From: Burkholderia thailandensis E264 | GTDB lineage: Bacteria > Pseudomonadota > Gammaproteobacteria > Burkholderiales > Burkholderiaceae | Assembly: GCF_000012365.1 (NCBI RefSeq) | Contig: NC_007650.1 | Location: forward strand, 1,674,001 to 1,738,000 | Reading direction: 5' to 3' | Length of the DNA stretch: 64,000 nucleotides | Shown: positions 52,780 through 62,178 of the stretch, piece by piece | Position numbering within the stretch: the stretch's first letter is position 1 | Layout: the number at the start of each line of letters is the position of its first letter | Notes under the pieces: model-generated | Told to the model about the DNA's origin: nothing | What the model saw: the letters and a program-made list of their open reading frames with translations, nothing else | Database searches by the model: none | Made by a program: the position numbers and the translations under genes

Positions 52780-53634
52780 ATGGCTAACGAAGCAATCACC
52801 ACGGATTCCCTTGCGGTCGCCGAGCGCGTGCGCGAGCTGATGACCCGCCACGGCATCGGCAAGCGTCAGCAGACGACCGAGCTTTGTCGAATTCTCGACC
52901 TGAGCTTCTCGCAAGGGCATCGCAAGCTGCGCGGCAGCAGTCCCTGGACGCTCGCGCAAATCAAGAAAGTCGCCGAAGCGTACGGCGAACCTGCCGCGCA
53001 GCTGTTCGGCGCGCAGGCGCTCGACCCCGGCATGGTCGGCGCATGCGCGCGCGACGCGGTGCTGTATGCGGGCATCGCCGAGATTCCGTGCACCGCATGG
53101 ATCGGCGGGCTCCTCGACGCCGGCGCGCGCCCCGAGTTCGTCGCGTACGAACAGCAGGGCCGCTGGCGCGTGCTGCGCCATACCGGCGTGCTCTACCAGA
53201 ACGCGTACGACGTTCACAAGATCGAGATCTACCCGCGCCGCGCGGAAAGCGACAGGCTGCTCGTCGCGGTCATCGACGCCGACAGCGTGAGCGCCGACGA
53301 AGTCTGCCGCTATCTCGACGAGCAGGGGTTCGTGACGGCGCGCTTCGCCAGCGTCGACGCGTTCGTCGAGGCGCTGCAGGGCCAGGCATTCGACGCGGTC
53401 GTCACCGAGTGGATGTTCGACGGCCGCAACGCCGCCGACGCGATCCAGGCCGTGCGCGCGTCAGACAATCCGGGCGCGCCGATCTTCGTGCTGACGGGCG
53501 ACCTGCTGACGGGCCGCGCGAGCGAAGCGGAAATCAGCGAAGTGATCCGCGTCTACGACGTTGTCTGCTACGAGAAACCCGCCCGCATGGCGATCCTGAG
53601 CGCCGATCTCGCGAAGCGTCTGTCGCACGCGTGA
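52780..53634 (+). CDS. BetR-like HTH regulator with degenerate receiver domain
   Basis: A 284-residue regulator. Residues about 10-75 form a helix-turn-helix like the BetR domain (VAERVRELMTRHGIGKRQQT, then LDLSFSQGHRKLRGSSPWTL). A linker with GRWRVLRHTGVLYQNAYDVH follows, and residues about 160-284 look like a response-regulator receiver (VAVIDADS, FVLTGD, CYEKPARM). At the phosphoacceptor position the sequence is VVTEWMFDG, so Glu stands where Asp is expected. The Thr and Lys of the receiver remain. It is therefore probably active without phosphorylation. It is divergent from the FAD oxidoreductase gene. The ATG at 52780 is preferred to a GTG 54 bases upstream. Confidence 0.75.
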   Translation: MANEAITTDSLAVAERVRELMTRHGIGKRQQTTELCRILDLSFSQGHRKLRGSSPWTLAQIKKVAEAYGEPAAQLFGAQALDPGMVGACARDAVLYAGIAEIPCTAWIGGLLDAGARPEFVAYEQQGRWRVLRHTGVLYQNAYDVHKIEIYPRRAESDRLLVAVIDADSVSADEVCRYLDEQGFVTARFASVDAFVEALQGQAFDAVVTEWMFDGRNAADAIQAVRASDNPGAPIFVLTGDLLTGRASEAEISEVIRVYDVVCYEKPARMAILSADLAKRLSHA

Positions 53635-53982
53635 CGGCGAAAGCGCGCGGCCCGCGCGCCGCGGCCCGCAGCTCTCGCGCATGCCGCGGCGGCCGCCGCG
53701 GCACCGAATTTTGAGATTGCGCCCCCCTGTCGAAATCGCGACCTTCGTTCGACATCACCACGCCCGTTGTCGACGCATCTCACGCCGCGCCCCGCGGGCG
53801 AGCGCGTATGCGGCCCACTTTCTCTTTCCACGTCGCCCGACGTTCGCCCCGCCTGCGACATGCCGCGTCGATCCGCGCGCCTCGCGCGTCGCCGCACGTG
53901 TCGGCGTCGCGGCCCGGAGAGCGTGCGCCTGCGTACAATAGCCGGCGATCCTTGTCCATCGAACGCACCGCCAGGACCCGAC
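53635..53982. other. 348-base gap before the helicase gene
   Basis: No gene. A -10-like TACAAT at 53934-53939 lies 43 bases before the helicase start; a matching -35 is not clear. Confidence 0.35.
53934..53939 (+). promoter_or_regulatory. Possible -10 box (TACAAT) of the helicase gene
   Basis: TACAAT matches the TATAAT consensus at five of six positions and lies at a suitable distance upstream of the ATG at 53983. No convincing -35 is seen. Confidence 0.35.
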
Positions 53983-55647
53983 ATGGCCCGCATCATTCCC
54001 GACGACTGGAAGAACCTTGCCGCCACGGGCGCGGCCGAGCGCGAACGCGAAACGCTCGCGACGCTGGAGCGGACGCTGCCCGACGCGTACACGGTCTATC
54101 ACGGCGTGCACTGGACGCGCGCGGACCAGAATTTCTCGGTATTCGGCGAAGCCAGCTTCGTGATCGTGAGCCCGGCCGGGCGCGTGCTCGTGATCGAACA
54201 GAAGGCGGGCTTCCTGCGCGAGACGCCGAAGGGGCTCGTCAAGGTCTATCTGCAAACCGAGCGCAACGTATCGATCCAGCTCGCGCGCACGCTCGAGAAC
54301 CTGCATCGCCGGCTCACCACCGTGCTCGGCGCGGGCGCGTACGGCGTCGAGGAGCTGCTGTACTGCCCGGACTACACGGTGAAGAATCCGGCGATCGCGG
54401 GCGTCGCGCCCGCGCGGATCGTCGACGCGACGTGCAGGCACGCGCTCGCCGCGCGCATCGTCGAAACGCTGCCCGCCGACGAGCCGCCCTTTGCGAGCGC
54501 GGCGAAGATCCATCATTTCCTCGCGGACGAGCTGTCGCTGACGCCTGACACGAGCGCGCTCGTCGGCCAGGCGGACACGCTCGTCACGCGGCTCGCGGGC
54601 GGCCTCGCGGCCTGGGCGCGCCGGCTTGCATTCGCGCCGTTCCGGCTGCGCGTGATCGCGACCGCGGGCTCCGGCAAGACGCAGCTCGCCGTGCAGGCGA
54701 TGCGCGACGCGCTCTCGGCCGGCAAACGCGTGCTGTACGTGTGCTTCAACCGGCCGCTCGCCGATCACGTCGCGCGGATCGCGCCCGAAGGCGCGAAGAT
54801 CGCGAACTACCATCAGCTCTGCGACTGGATCGCGCGCGACGGCGGCCACGCCCCCGACTTCGGCGCGCGCGACGCGTTCGCGCAGCTCGAGGCGCGCTTC
54901 GCGCAAACACCGATCGCCGAGCGCTGGCGGTTCGACACGCTGATCGTCGACGAAGGCCAGGACTTTCAGCCGTCGTGGGCGGACGCGCTCGAGCGGCTCG
55001 TCGCGCCCAACGGCGCATGGTGGTGGCTGGAAGATCCGCTGCAGAACCTCTACATGCGCGAGCGCGTCCCGCTTGCCGGCTGGGTGACGCTCAAGGAGAC
55101 GACCAACTACCGCAGCCCGCGCGACATCCTCGACTACGTGCGCGAGGTCGTTGGCAGCGTCGAGCCGCTCGCGGCCGAGCTCGTGTCGGGCAGCCCGTTC
55201 GGCGGATCGGACATCTCGATTTCCGCGTACGACGACGCGCAAGCGGAATCGGCCGCGCAAGCCTGCATCGACGCGACGAAGCGCGCGGTCACGCACGCGC
55301 TCGCGCTCGGCTTTCGCAAGCAGGACATCACGGTGCTCTCGTTCAGGGGGCGCGAGGGCTCGGCGCTCACGGCGCTCGACCAGCTCGGGCCGCACCGCGT
55401 GAAGAGCTTCACCGGCAAATACGATCTGTTCGGGAACCCGGAATACCGGGAAGGCGACGTGCTGCTCGACTCGATCTATCGCTTCAAGGGGCAGGCGGCG
55501 CCGTGCGTGATCCTGACCGAGGTCGACTTCGACACGTTCGACGAGCGGGCGGCGCGCAAGCTGTTCGTCGGCGCGACGCGCGCGACGATGAAGCTGATCG
55601 TCGTCGCGTCGCGGCGCGCGGCGCGGCGGATCGTACCTTCCGCTTGA
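53983..55647 (+). CDS. Standalone NERD-like nuclease plus superfamily 1 helicase
   Basis: A 554-residue protein. Residues about 20-110 form a nuclease-related (NERD-like) domain with the D/ExK-type segment VLVIEQKAGFL. From about residue 215 it is a UvrD/Rep-type helicase: Walker A ATAGSGKTQLA, motif II LIVDEGQDFQPS, motif III WWWLEDPLQN, and C-terminal motifs with SIYRFKGQAAPCVIL (motif V) and LFVGATRATMKLIVVAS (motif VI). The length and fusion suit a solitary DNA repair or defence enzyme. AGGA lies nine or so bases before the ATG. It is surrounded by unrelated genes. Confidence 0.82.
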   Translation: MARIIPDDWKNLAATGAAERERETLATLERTLPDAYTVYHGVHWTRADQNFSVFGEASFVIVSPAGRVLVIEQKAGFLRETPKGLVKVYLQTERNVSIQLARTLENLHRRLTTVLGAGAYGVEELLYCPDYTVKNPAIAGVAPARIVDATCRHALAARIVETLPADEPPFASAAKIHHFLADELSLTPDTSALVGQADTLVTRLAGGLAAWARRLAFAPFRLRVIATAGSGKTQLAVQAMRDALSAGKRVLYVCFNRPLADHVARIAPEGAKIANYHQLCDWIARDGGHAPDFGARDAFAQLEARFAQTPIAERWRFDTLIVDEGQDFQPSWADALERLVAPNGAWWWLEDPLQNLYMRERVPLAGWVTLKETTNYRSPRDILDYVREVVGSVEPLAAELVSGSPFGGSDISISAYDDAQAESAAQACIDATKRAVTHALALGFRKQDITVLSFRGREGSALTALDQLGPHRVKSFTGKYDLFGNPEYREGDVLLDSIYRFKGQAAPCVILTEVDFDTFDERAARKLFVGATRATMKLIVVASRRAARRIVPSA

Positions 55648-55773
55648 GGGAGCGGCCGCGGCGAACGTCGGCGAAGCGCAACGCGCAAACGGCGCGAGCG
55701 TGGCGCGCCGGCCGGGAATCGCGCGCGCCCGGCGTCCGCGCGCGCCGCACGACGGCCGGCTGCGGCCCGCCCG

Positions 55774-57330
55774 TCAGGCGACGACGCGGAACGCGCCGAC
55801 CGTGCGGCGCAGCCCGTCCGCCTGCTCCTCGAGCGACGCGGCGGCCGCCGCCGCCTGCTCGACGAGCGCCGCGTTCTGCTGCGACACCTGATCCATTTGC
55901 GACACGGCGCGGTTGACCTGCTCGATGCCGTCGCGCTGCTCGTTCGACGCGGCCGATATCTCGGTCATGATGCCCGTCACGCGAGCGATCGCGCGCTGGA
56001 TCTCCTGCATCGTGTCGCCCGCCGAGCCGACGAGCCGCGAGCCCGTCGCGACCCGCTCGACCGATTCGCCGATCAGCGCCTTGATCTCCTTGGCCGCCGA
56101 CGCGGAGCGCTGCGCGAGCGTGCGCACCTCGCCCGCGACGACCGCGAAGCCGCGGCCCTGCTCGCCCGCGCGCGCCGCCTCGACGGCCGCGTTCAGCGCG
56201 AGAATGTTGGTCTGGAACGCGATCCCTTCGATCGTGCCGATGATGTCGGCCACCTTCTGCGAGCTCTGGTCGATCTCGGCCATCGTGCCCACCACCTCGC
56301 CGACGACGGTCGCGCCCTTCGTCGCGATGTCGGTCGCGCTATCGGCGCAGTTCTGCGCTTCGCGCGCGTTGTCCGCGTTCTGCTTCACCGTCGCGGTCAA
56401 TTGCTCCATGCTCGCCGCCGTCTGCTGCAGCGCGGCCGCCTGCTCCTCCGTGCGCTGCGACAGATCGGTGTTGCCGGCCGCGATCTGGCGGGTCGCGGTC
56501 GCGATCGATTCGGAGCCGTCCGTCACCTTGCGCACGGTTTCCGACAGGCTGCGCTGCATCGTCGTGAGGCCCGCGACGAGCTCGGCCATCTCGTCGTGCG
56601 ACGTCCAGCGCAGTTCGCCCGTCAGATCGCCTTCCGCCAGGCGGCGCAGGTGCCCGAGGATGCGCACGAGCGGCTGGGTGATCGCGAAGTGCAGGCCGAT
56701 CGCGCAGCCGAGGCACGCGGCGAGGCCGAACACGATCAGCCCGCCGAGCACGAGCCGCAGCCATCCGTACATCTGCTCCGCGGCGTCGTACGCGGCCTTG
56801 CCATACGCGGCGCGCGCATCGTCGAGCGCGGCCGTCGCCTTCGTCCACGCAACGGACAGCGGCGGCGCGACCGTCATCATCAGGCGATCGGCTTCGTCGT
56901 GCCGGCCGGCCTTCAGCGCTTCGATCATCGGCTTGAGCGCCTCTTCGGCGAGCGCGCGGCGCGCGGCGTTCGCCTGCTCGGCGAGCGTCTTTTCGTCGTC
57001 GCCGCGCGGCAGCGCGTCGTAGTCGCGCCAGCCGCGGTCCGATGCGGCCAGATACTGCTCCGCCTTCGCGATGGTGTTCGCGGCGTCGGGCACCTCCGGA
57101 TGCAGGATCACGCGGTCGAGCGTCGTGCGCGTGATCGCGAGATTCAGGCTCGCCGACGCCAGCGCCGTCTTCGCCGCGAGTTGCCGCGTGTACGCGTCGT
57201 CGAGCGCGGCGTTCGAGTTCTGCATGCTGAAGAAGCCGATCACGCCCGTGATCGTCAACAGCGCGGCGACGAGTCCGAGCGTCGAGAAAATCCGGGTGCG
57301 AATCGAAAAGCGGGAGAAAAAAGCATTCAT
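55774..57330 (-). CDS. Methyl-accepting chemotaxis protein
   Basis: A 518-residue membrane receptor. It has an N-terminal helix ([20 protein letters not shown]), a four-helix-bundle periplasmic domain of about 150 residues, a second helix ([20 protein letters not shown]) and a HAMP domain (about residues 215-270). The cytoplasmic signalling tip has [20 protein letters not shown] and [20 protein letters not shown]. It lacks the C-terminal NWETF-like pentapeptide, as many Burkholderia receptors do. The ligand is unknown. Monocistronic, 245 bases from the divergent MFS gene. Confidence 0.95.
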   Translation of the reverse strand: MNAFFSRFSIRTRIFSTLGLVAALLTITGVIGFFSMQNSNAALDDAYTRQLAAKTALASASLNLAITRTTLDRVILHPEVPDAANTIAKAEQYLAASDRGWRDYDALPRGDDEKTLAEQANAARRALAEEALKPMIEALKAGRHDEADRLMMTVAPPLSVAWTKATAALDDARAAYGKAAYDAAEQMYGWLRLVLGGLIVFGLAACLGCAIGLHFAITQPLVRILGHLRRLAEGDLTGELRWTSHDEMAELVAGLTTMQRSLSETVRKVTDGSESIATATRQIAAGNTDLSQRTEEQAAALQQTAASMEQLTATVKQNADNAREAQNCADSATDIATKGATVVGEVVGTMAEIDQSSQKVADIIGTIEGIAFQTNILALNAAVEAARAGEQGRGFAVVAGEVRTLAQRSASAAKEIKALIGESVERVATGSRLVGSAGDTMQEIQRAIARVTGIMTEISAASNEQRDGIEQVNRAVSQMDQVSQQNAALVEQAAAAAASLEEQADGLRRTVGAFRVVA

Positions 57331-57514
57331 GACCAGAAGAGTCGCAAGTGGTAGCCGCCGTTTAGGGGACAGTCGCCGGTATTACGGCCCGACTTCCGAA
57401 AACTTGAGACGCCTCAAGCGGTGCGACGACATGCCGCGGCCCGGCGGCCAAATGCGACCGAACCCGGCCATCGCCCGCCGGTAATCAACGGAAACCCTTT
57501 TGACGAAGCAGAGA

Positions 57515-57543
57515 TTGACTAGTCAAACGATTGTTTCTACATT
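57515..57543 (+). promoter_or_regulatory. Promoter with palindromic operator on its -35, DHA2 efflux gene
   Basis: TTGACT (57515-57520) and TACATT (57538-57543) are 17 bases apart, a good sigma-70-type pair. The 12-base perfect palindrome TTGACTAGTCAA (57515-57526) covers the -35 and the spacer start, so a bound TetR- or MarR-type repressor would block RNA polymerase. The gene start is at 57576. No TetR/MarR gene is adjacent in the window; the MCP gene is divergent. Confidence 0.6.
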
Positions 57544-57575
57544 CCGTCTGCCCCCGAACGACAACACGAGCCCCC

Positions 57576-59090
57576 ATGCCCACCGACTCCTCCGCGCCGC
57601 CCGCCCACGCCGATGCCGGCCGACCGGCCGCGTCCGTGCGGCTCACGATCGCCGCGCTGCTGCTCGTGCTGCTGCTGTCCGCGCTCGACCAGACGATCGT
57701 GTCGACCGCGCTGCCGACGATCGTCGGCGACTTGGGCGGGCTCGAGAAGCTGTCCTGGGTCGTCACCGCGTACCTGCTGGCGTCGACCGTCGTGCTGCCG
57801 CTGTACGGCAAGCTCGGCGACCTGTACGGGCGCAAGATCGTGCTGCAGGCGGCGATCGTGTTGTTCGTCGCCGGTTCGGCGCTGTGCGGGCTCGCGCAGA
57901 ACATGACGCAGTTGATCGTGCTGCGCGCGCTGCAGGGGCTCGGCGGCGGCGGGCTGATGGTCGTCACGATGGCGGCGATCGCCGATCTGATCCCGCCCGA
58001 CGAGCGCGGCCGCTATCAGGGGATGTTCGGCGGCGTGTACGGGATCGCGACGGTGATCGGCCCGCTGCTCGGCGGGTTCCTCGTCCAGCATCTGTCGTGG
58101 CGCTGGATCTTCTACATCAACCTGCCGCTCGGCGCGCTCGCGTTCGCGGTGATCGGCGCGGCGTTCAAGCCGCACACCGCGCACGTGCGACACCGGATCG
58201 ACTATGCGGGCGCCGCGTTCCTCGCCACGGCGCTCACCTGCGTCGTGCTGTTCACGAGCCAGGGCGGCACGATCCTGCCGTGGTCGTCGCCGCAGCTGTG
58301 GTTCACGCTCGCGCTCGGCCTCGTCGCGACAGCCGGATTCGTCTACGAGGAACGCCTCGCCGCCGAACCGATCATGCCGCTTGAGCTGTTCCGCCACCGC
58401 ACCTTCGTGCTGTGCTGCCTGATCGGCTTCGTCGTCGGGCTCGCGCTGTTCGGCTCGGTCACGTTCCTGCCGCTCTATCTGCAGGTCGTCAAGGGCTCGA
58501 CGCCGTCGGAAGCCGGCATGCAGGTGCTGCCGATGATGGGCGGCTTGCTCGCGACGTCGATCGGCAGCGGCCGCCTGATCACGAAGCTCGGCAAGTATCG
58601 CCTCTTCCCGATCGCGGGCACCTTCGTCGCCGGCGCGGCGATGCTGCTCCTCGCGACGCTGTCGCTCGACACGCCGCTGCGCGCGATGTACCTGTACATG
58701 GCGCTCCTCGGCGGCGGGCTCGGCATGGTGATGCCCGTCATCGTGCTCGCGGTGCAAAACACCGTCGAATTCCGGCATCTGGGCGTCGCGACGTCCGGCG
58801 CGACCCTCTTTCGCTCGATCGGCGGCTCGCTCGGTGTCGCCGCGTTCGGCGCGCTGTTCTCGAACGGGCTGCACGCGCGGCTCGCCGCAGCGCTGCCGCC
58901 CGATACGGAACTGCCGCCGTCGCTCGGGCCATCGGCCGTGCGCCAGTTGCCGGACGCGGTGCGCAACGCGTATCTGCATGCGTTCGCAAGCTCGCTGCAC
59001 ACGGTGTATCTGTGCGCGGCGGCGGTGATCGCGATCGCCTTCGCGCTCGCGTGGTTCGTCGAAGACGCGCCGCTCAGGAAACGCGCGTAA
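57576..59090 (+). CDS. DHA2-family (EmrB/QacA) MFS multidrug transporter
   Basis: A 504-residue membrane protein with 14 predicted helices. The DHA2 motif SALDQTIVSTALPTIVGDLG opens TM1, the loop GKLGDLYGRKIVLQ follows TM2, and motif C in TM5 is GVYGIATVIGPLLGGFLVQH. It exports drugs in exchange for protons. The ATG at 57576 is the first that fits after the promoter; a start at 57531 would add 15 poor codons. There is no adjacent membrane fusion protein, so it may act alone in the inner membrane. Confidence 0.93.
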   Translation: MPTDSSAPPAHADAGRPAASVRLTIAALLLVLLLSALDQTIVSTALPTIVGDLGGLEKLSWVVTAYLLASTVVLPLYGKLGDLYGRKIVLQAAIVLFVAGSALCGLAQNMTQLIVLRALQGLGGGGLMVVTMAAIADLIPPDERGRYQGMFGGVYGIATVIGPLLGGFLVQHLSWRWIFYINLPLGALAFAVIGAAFKPHTAHVRHRIDYAGAAFLATALTCVVLFTSQGGTILPWSSPQLWFTLALGLVATAGFVYEERLAAEPIMPLELFRHRTFVLCCLIGFVVGLALFGSVTFLPLYLQVVKGSTPSEAGMQVLPMMGGLLATSIGSGRLITKLGKYRLFPIAGTFVAGAAMLLLATLSLDTPLRAMYLYMALLGGGLGMVMPVIVLAVQNTVEFRHLGVATSGATLFRSIGGSLGVAAFGALFSNGLHARLAAALPPDTELPPSLGPSAVRQLPDAVRNAYLHAFASSLHTVYLCAAAVIAIAFALAWFVEDAPLRKRA

Positions 59091-59138
59091 CCGGCGTCAA
59101 CGCGCGGGGCCGCCGCGCGCGCGTGGCGCCCCGGGCGG

Positions 59139-60272
59139 TCACTTCGCACCCCGCTTGCACGGCTGCGGGAAGAACTTCAGCTCGGCGCCGACGCGCAGCG
59201 CATACACGATGTTGTCGTCGTCGAGGAACGCGACGCGCGCGCCCTGCGGCACGTCGCACGGCGACTTCTCGTACATTTCGAGCAGATAGACCGACTCCTC
59301 GGTCGTCGACGTCATGAAGCGGTCGTAATCGCCGAGCATCCGTTTCGCGAAGAACGTGACGACGCCGGCAAAAATGAAGAAGCTGACGAAGCGGAAGATT
59401 CCGGTGATCACCGGATACTCGCCGTCGCCCTGTTTCACCAGCCTGGCCGAGAAGAACGCCTTCGCCTTCGCATCCATCACGACGAAGAAAATGCCGTAGA
59501 TCGGCAGGAACAGCACGGATGCCGTGTACAGCACCATCAGAATCAACAGCGCGATGAACGGGATCGACAGGATCGCGACGAAGATTTCCGTATGAGGAAA
59601 TTTCGACGGATCGAGGCCCGCTACCGCGTTGATCCGCTGATTCGCGAGCGCGATCGCAAAATTGGTGAGGCCCGTGAACGCGAGCAGCAGCAGGCCCTTT
59701 CCGATGTGCGTCGCGTAGATCCGCTTGTAGAGCGTCAGCGCGTCGTAGACCATGCCGGCGAACCAGAAGGCGAGCGCGAGCATCGCCAGGCCGACGAAAT
59801 TCCACGCGTGGTGCAGCGGATAGGTGACGCCGTACAGCAGCAATGCGAGCGCGCAGTTCAGATAGAGCTTTTGCGCGGTATCGAGCTTCCCGTAATGGGC
59901 CTGAAGCGATGTATGCGCCCTGTGCAGGCGCGGCATTCGCACGCTGGGCGGCGGGGCCGTTCGAGCAGGTTCGGCGGTGGACGAAAACGCCGTCGATCGT
60001 GCCGGGTCGGCCAGATCGTCCGATGCCGAAACGGGTTCGGACGGGGTCGCGCCTCGAGGTTGCGACGCAGGCGATCGATCGAGTTGCACCGAATCGCTTG
60101 ACGCGGCATTCGTCGCAACCCGCGCGGTTGCGATGTCGTCATTCGAACGCTTCACGTCGCGCTGCGCCTGCGCTGTGCACGATGCGGATTTCGCTTCGCG
60201 CGCGCCTGCGGATGTGCGACGCGCATCGGTTTTCCTTCGAGATTCCGGCGGCCCGGCATTGGCTTTGTCCAT
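59139..60272 (-). CDS. Uncharacterised inner-membrane protein with disordered N-terminus
   Basis: A 377-residue protein whose function I do not recognise. The first 110 residues are charged and Ala/Ser/Pro-rich with no hydrophobic segment (disordered). About seven hydrophobic helices follow (for example YLNCALALLLYGVTYPLHHA, FVGLAMLALAFWFAGMVYDA and FIALLILMVLYTASVLFLPI). The C-terminal 60 residues are a soluble domain with VAFLDDDNIVYALRVGAELK. The real start may be inside the disordered part. Convergent with the MFS gene. Confidence 0.65.
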   Translation of the reverse strand: MDKANAGPPESRRKTDARRTSAGAREAKSASCTAQAQRDVKRSNDDIATARVATNAASSDSVQLDRSPASQPRGATPSEPVSASDDLADPARSTAFSSTAEPARTAPPPSVRMPRLHRAHTSLQAHYGKLDTAQKLYLNCALALLLYGVTYPLHHAWNFVGLAMLALAFWFAGMVYDALTLYKRIYATHIGKGLLLLAFTGLTNFAIALANQRINAVAGLDPSKFPHTEIFVAILSIPFIALLILMVLYTASVLFLPIYGIFFVVMDAKAKAFFSARLVKQGDGEYPVITGIFRFVSFFIFAGVVTFFAKRMLGDYDRFMTSTTEESVYLLEMYEKSPCDVPQGARVAFLDDDNIVYALRVGAELKFFPQPCKRGAK

Positions 60273-60603
60273 CGAGTTTTCGATTGCTCAACTCGCCAAA
60301 ATCGTCGCGAGCATTTTTTCATGACGTTCGCCCATCGGGCGGCGGCGTCTCTTTTCATCACGCGGCGCCGCGCGTCGAAGCGCGCCGCCGATCATGCAAT
60401 CGCCGAAGGCATTGGAAGACGTCGCGCCCCACGTTCGATCAAATGCGATTCCCGGCCGTCGCGGCGACATCGCAATTCGATCGCGATGCATCCAGACACA
60501 TGCGTTGCGTTGCCCGCCGCGCTCGACGATCGGCTCCGCGCTTTGCGGACATTTTTGAACGCGCGCATAGTAAGCATTTCACCATTCCCGCCCTGTTTTT
60601 GCG
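60273..60603. other. 331-base gap between divergent genes
   Basis: No gene. AT-richer DNA at 60550-60600 immediately before the GNAT gene may contain its promoter. Confidence 0.35.
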
Positions 60604-61170
60604 ATGAAAATCACCGACGCCCCCGCCCATTCCTCCATCGTCCGCGACGCCACCGAGCACGATCTCGAAGCAATCCGGTCGATCTATGCGCATCATGTGC
60701 TGACAGGCGTCGCGTCGTTCGAGGAAACACCGCCGTCGGCCGACGATCTGCGCGCACGGCGCGAAGCGGTGCTGCGGCACGGCCTGCCGTATCTCGTCGC
60801 CGAATTGGACGGCGTCGTCGCGGGCTACGCGTACGCGACGCCATATCGGCCGCGCAGCGCGTACCGCTACACGCTAGAGGAATCGATCTACGTGAACGAT
60901 GCCTGCCGCGGCCGCGGCATCGGCCGCGTGCTGCTCGCCGTGCTGATCGCGCGTTGCGAGGCGGGGCCGTGGCGGCAGATGATCGCGGTGATCGCGGACG
61001 GCGGGCGCGGCGGCTCGACGTCGCTGCATCGCGCGCTCGGCTTCGAGCCGGTCGGCACGCTGCGCGGCGTGGGTTTCAAGCACGGCCGCTGGATCGACAC
61101 CGCGCTGATGCAGCGCGCGCTCGGAGACGGCGCACGAAAGCCGCCCTCGGACACCGACGCCTCGCACTGA
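60604..61170 (+). CDS. GNAT N-acetyltransferase (phosphinothricin acetyltransferase-like)
   Basis: A 188-residue acetyltransferase. The acetyl-CoA site ACRGRGIGRVLLAVLIARCE is clear, and the N-terminal signature SFEETPPSADDLRARREAVL is the PAT-subfamily pattern. GFEPVGTLRGVGFKHGRWID is the C-terminal family motif. Related enzymes acetylate phosphinothricin or methionine derivatives. The MerR gene follows by 27 bases in the same direction but seems to have its own promoter. Confidence 0.9.
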   Translation: MKITDAPAHSSIVRDATEHDLEAIRSIYAHHVLTGVASFEETPPSADDLRARREAVLRHGLPYLVAELDGVVAGYAYATPYRPRSAYRYTLEESIYVNDACRGRGIGRVLLAVLIARCEAGPWRQMIAVIADGGRGGSTSLHRALGFEPVGTLRGVGFKHGRWIDTALMQRALGDGARKPPSDTDASH

Positions 61171-61185
61171 AGCGCGCGGTCGCGC

Positions 61186-61191
61186 TAAAAT
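61186..61191 (+). promoter_or_regulatory. -10 box six bases before the MerR start (probable leaderless mRNA)
   Basis: TAAAAT at 61186-61191 matches TATAAT at five of six positions. The ATG follows after six bases, so the start point of transcription would coincide with the start codon and the mRNA would be leaderless. Confidence 0.45.
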
Positions 61192-61197
61192 CGTTGC

Positions 61198-62055
61198 ATG
61201 CCGAAATCGAACTCAACTACTCCCGCCGACGTCACTCCGGACACAGCGACGTCGAACGAATATACGGTCGACGAGCTCGCGCGCGTGTCGGACACGACGG
61301 TGCGCAACGTACGCGCATATCAGGATCGCGGCCTGCTCGCGCCGCCTCGCAAACGCGGCCGCGTCGGCATCTACGACGACACGCACGTCGCGCGCCTGAA
61401 GGTCATCAATCACCTGCTCGCGCGCGGCTACACGCTGTCGAACATCCAGGATCTGATCAAGGCGATCGACGACGGTCACGACCTGCGCTCGATCCTCGGG
61501 CTCGAAAACGCGATCGGCGGACGCTGGTCGAACGAGCGCCCGCAAACTTTCTCGCTCGCGCAACTGATCCAGATGTTCGGCCCGCAAACGCCCGCGTCGC
61601 TCGGGCGCGTCGCGGAGCTCGGCCTGCTCGAGCGGCGCGGCGTGTCGTTCGTCGCGAAGAGCCCGGCGCTCATCGAGGCCGCGGCCGCGATGGTCCGCGA
61701 GGGCATTCCCGCGCGCGAGCTGCTCGACGCGATCAGCATCACGCGTCCGTATTTCGACGCGATCGCACGCGTGCTCGTCGAGCTCGTCGTGCGCCGACTC
61801 GATCGCTATGACGAGGGCTCGCTGCCGCCGCCTACCGACGTACCGGCGCTCGTCGATGCGATCTGGCGCCTGCGCCCGCTGTCGTCCGTGTTCGTCGAAG
61901 GCGAAATGAACCGGGCGCTCGAAGCGGCGTCGAGCGCGTACCTGGGCGGCCGCGTCGCGACGATCCTCGACAAGAAGCTGAGCTCACAGGCCGCGCGCGA
62001 CGGCGCGCCCGAGCTCGCACGAACCGCAGCGAAAGGCGCGCCGAAAAAACGCTAG
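61198..62055 (+). CDS. MerR-family transcriptional regulator
   Basis: A 285-residue regulator. The MerR winged HTH begins at residue 20 (EYTVDELARVSDTTVRNVRA, then YQDRGLLAPPRKRGRVGIYD). The C-terminal 190 residues are helical and resemble no known effector-binding domain (no metal-binding Cys), as in DnaA-regulator-like longer MerRs. Target genes unknown; the SsuA-like gene lies downstream in the same direction. Confidence 0.87.
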   Translation: MPKSNSTTPADVTPDTATSNEYTVDELARVSDTTVRNVRAYQDRGLLAPPRKRGRVGIYDDTHVARLKVINHLLARGYTLSNIQDLIKAIDDGHDLRSILGLENAIGGRWSNERPQTFSLAQLIQMFGPQTPASLGRVAELGLLERRGVSFVAKSPALIEAAAAMVREGIPARELLDAISITRPYFDAIARVLVELVVRRLDRYDEGSLPPPTDVPALVDAIWRLRPLSSVFVEGEMNRALEAASSAYLGGRVATILDKKLSSQAARDGAPELARTAAKGAPKKR

Positions 62056-62178
62056 ACGCAAGCGCGTCATATCGATATCGGCAATGCTTGGTTCGCGCGG
62101 GCGCTCGCCCGTGCGACGATTTCCCGACTCGGGCGGCCTGCGCGCCGCCCACTTCGTTCAACGTCGTGGAGATTGCCG

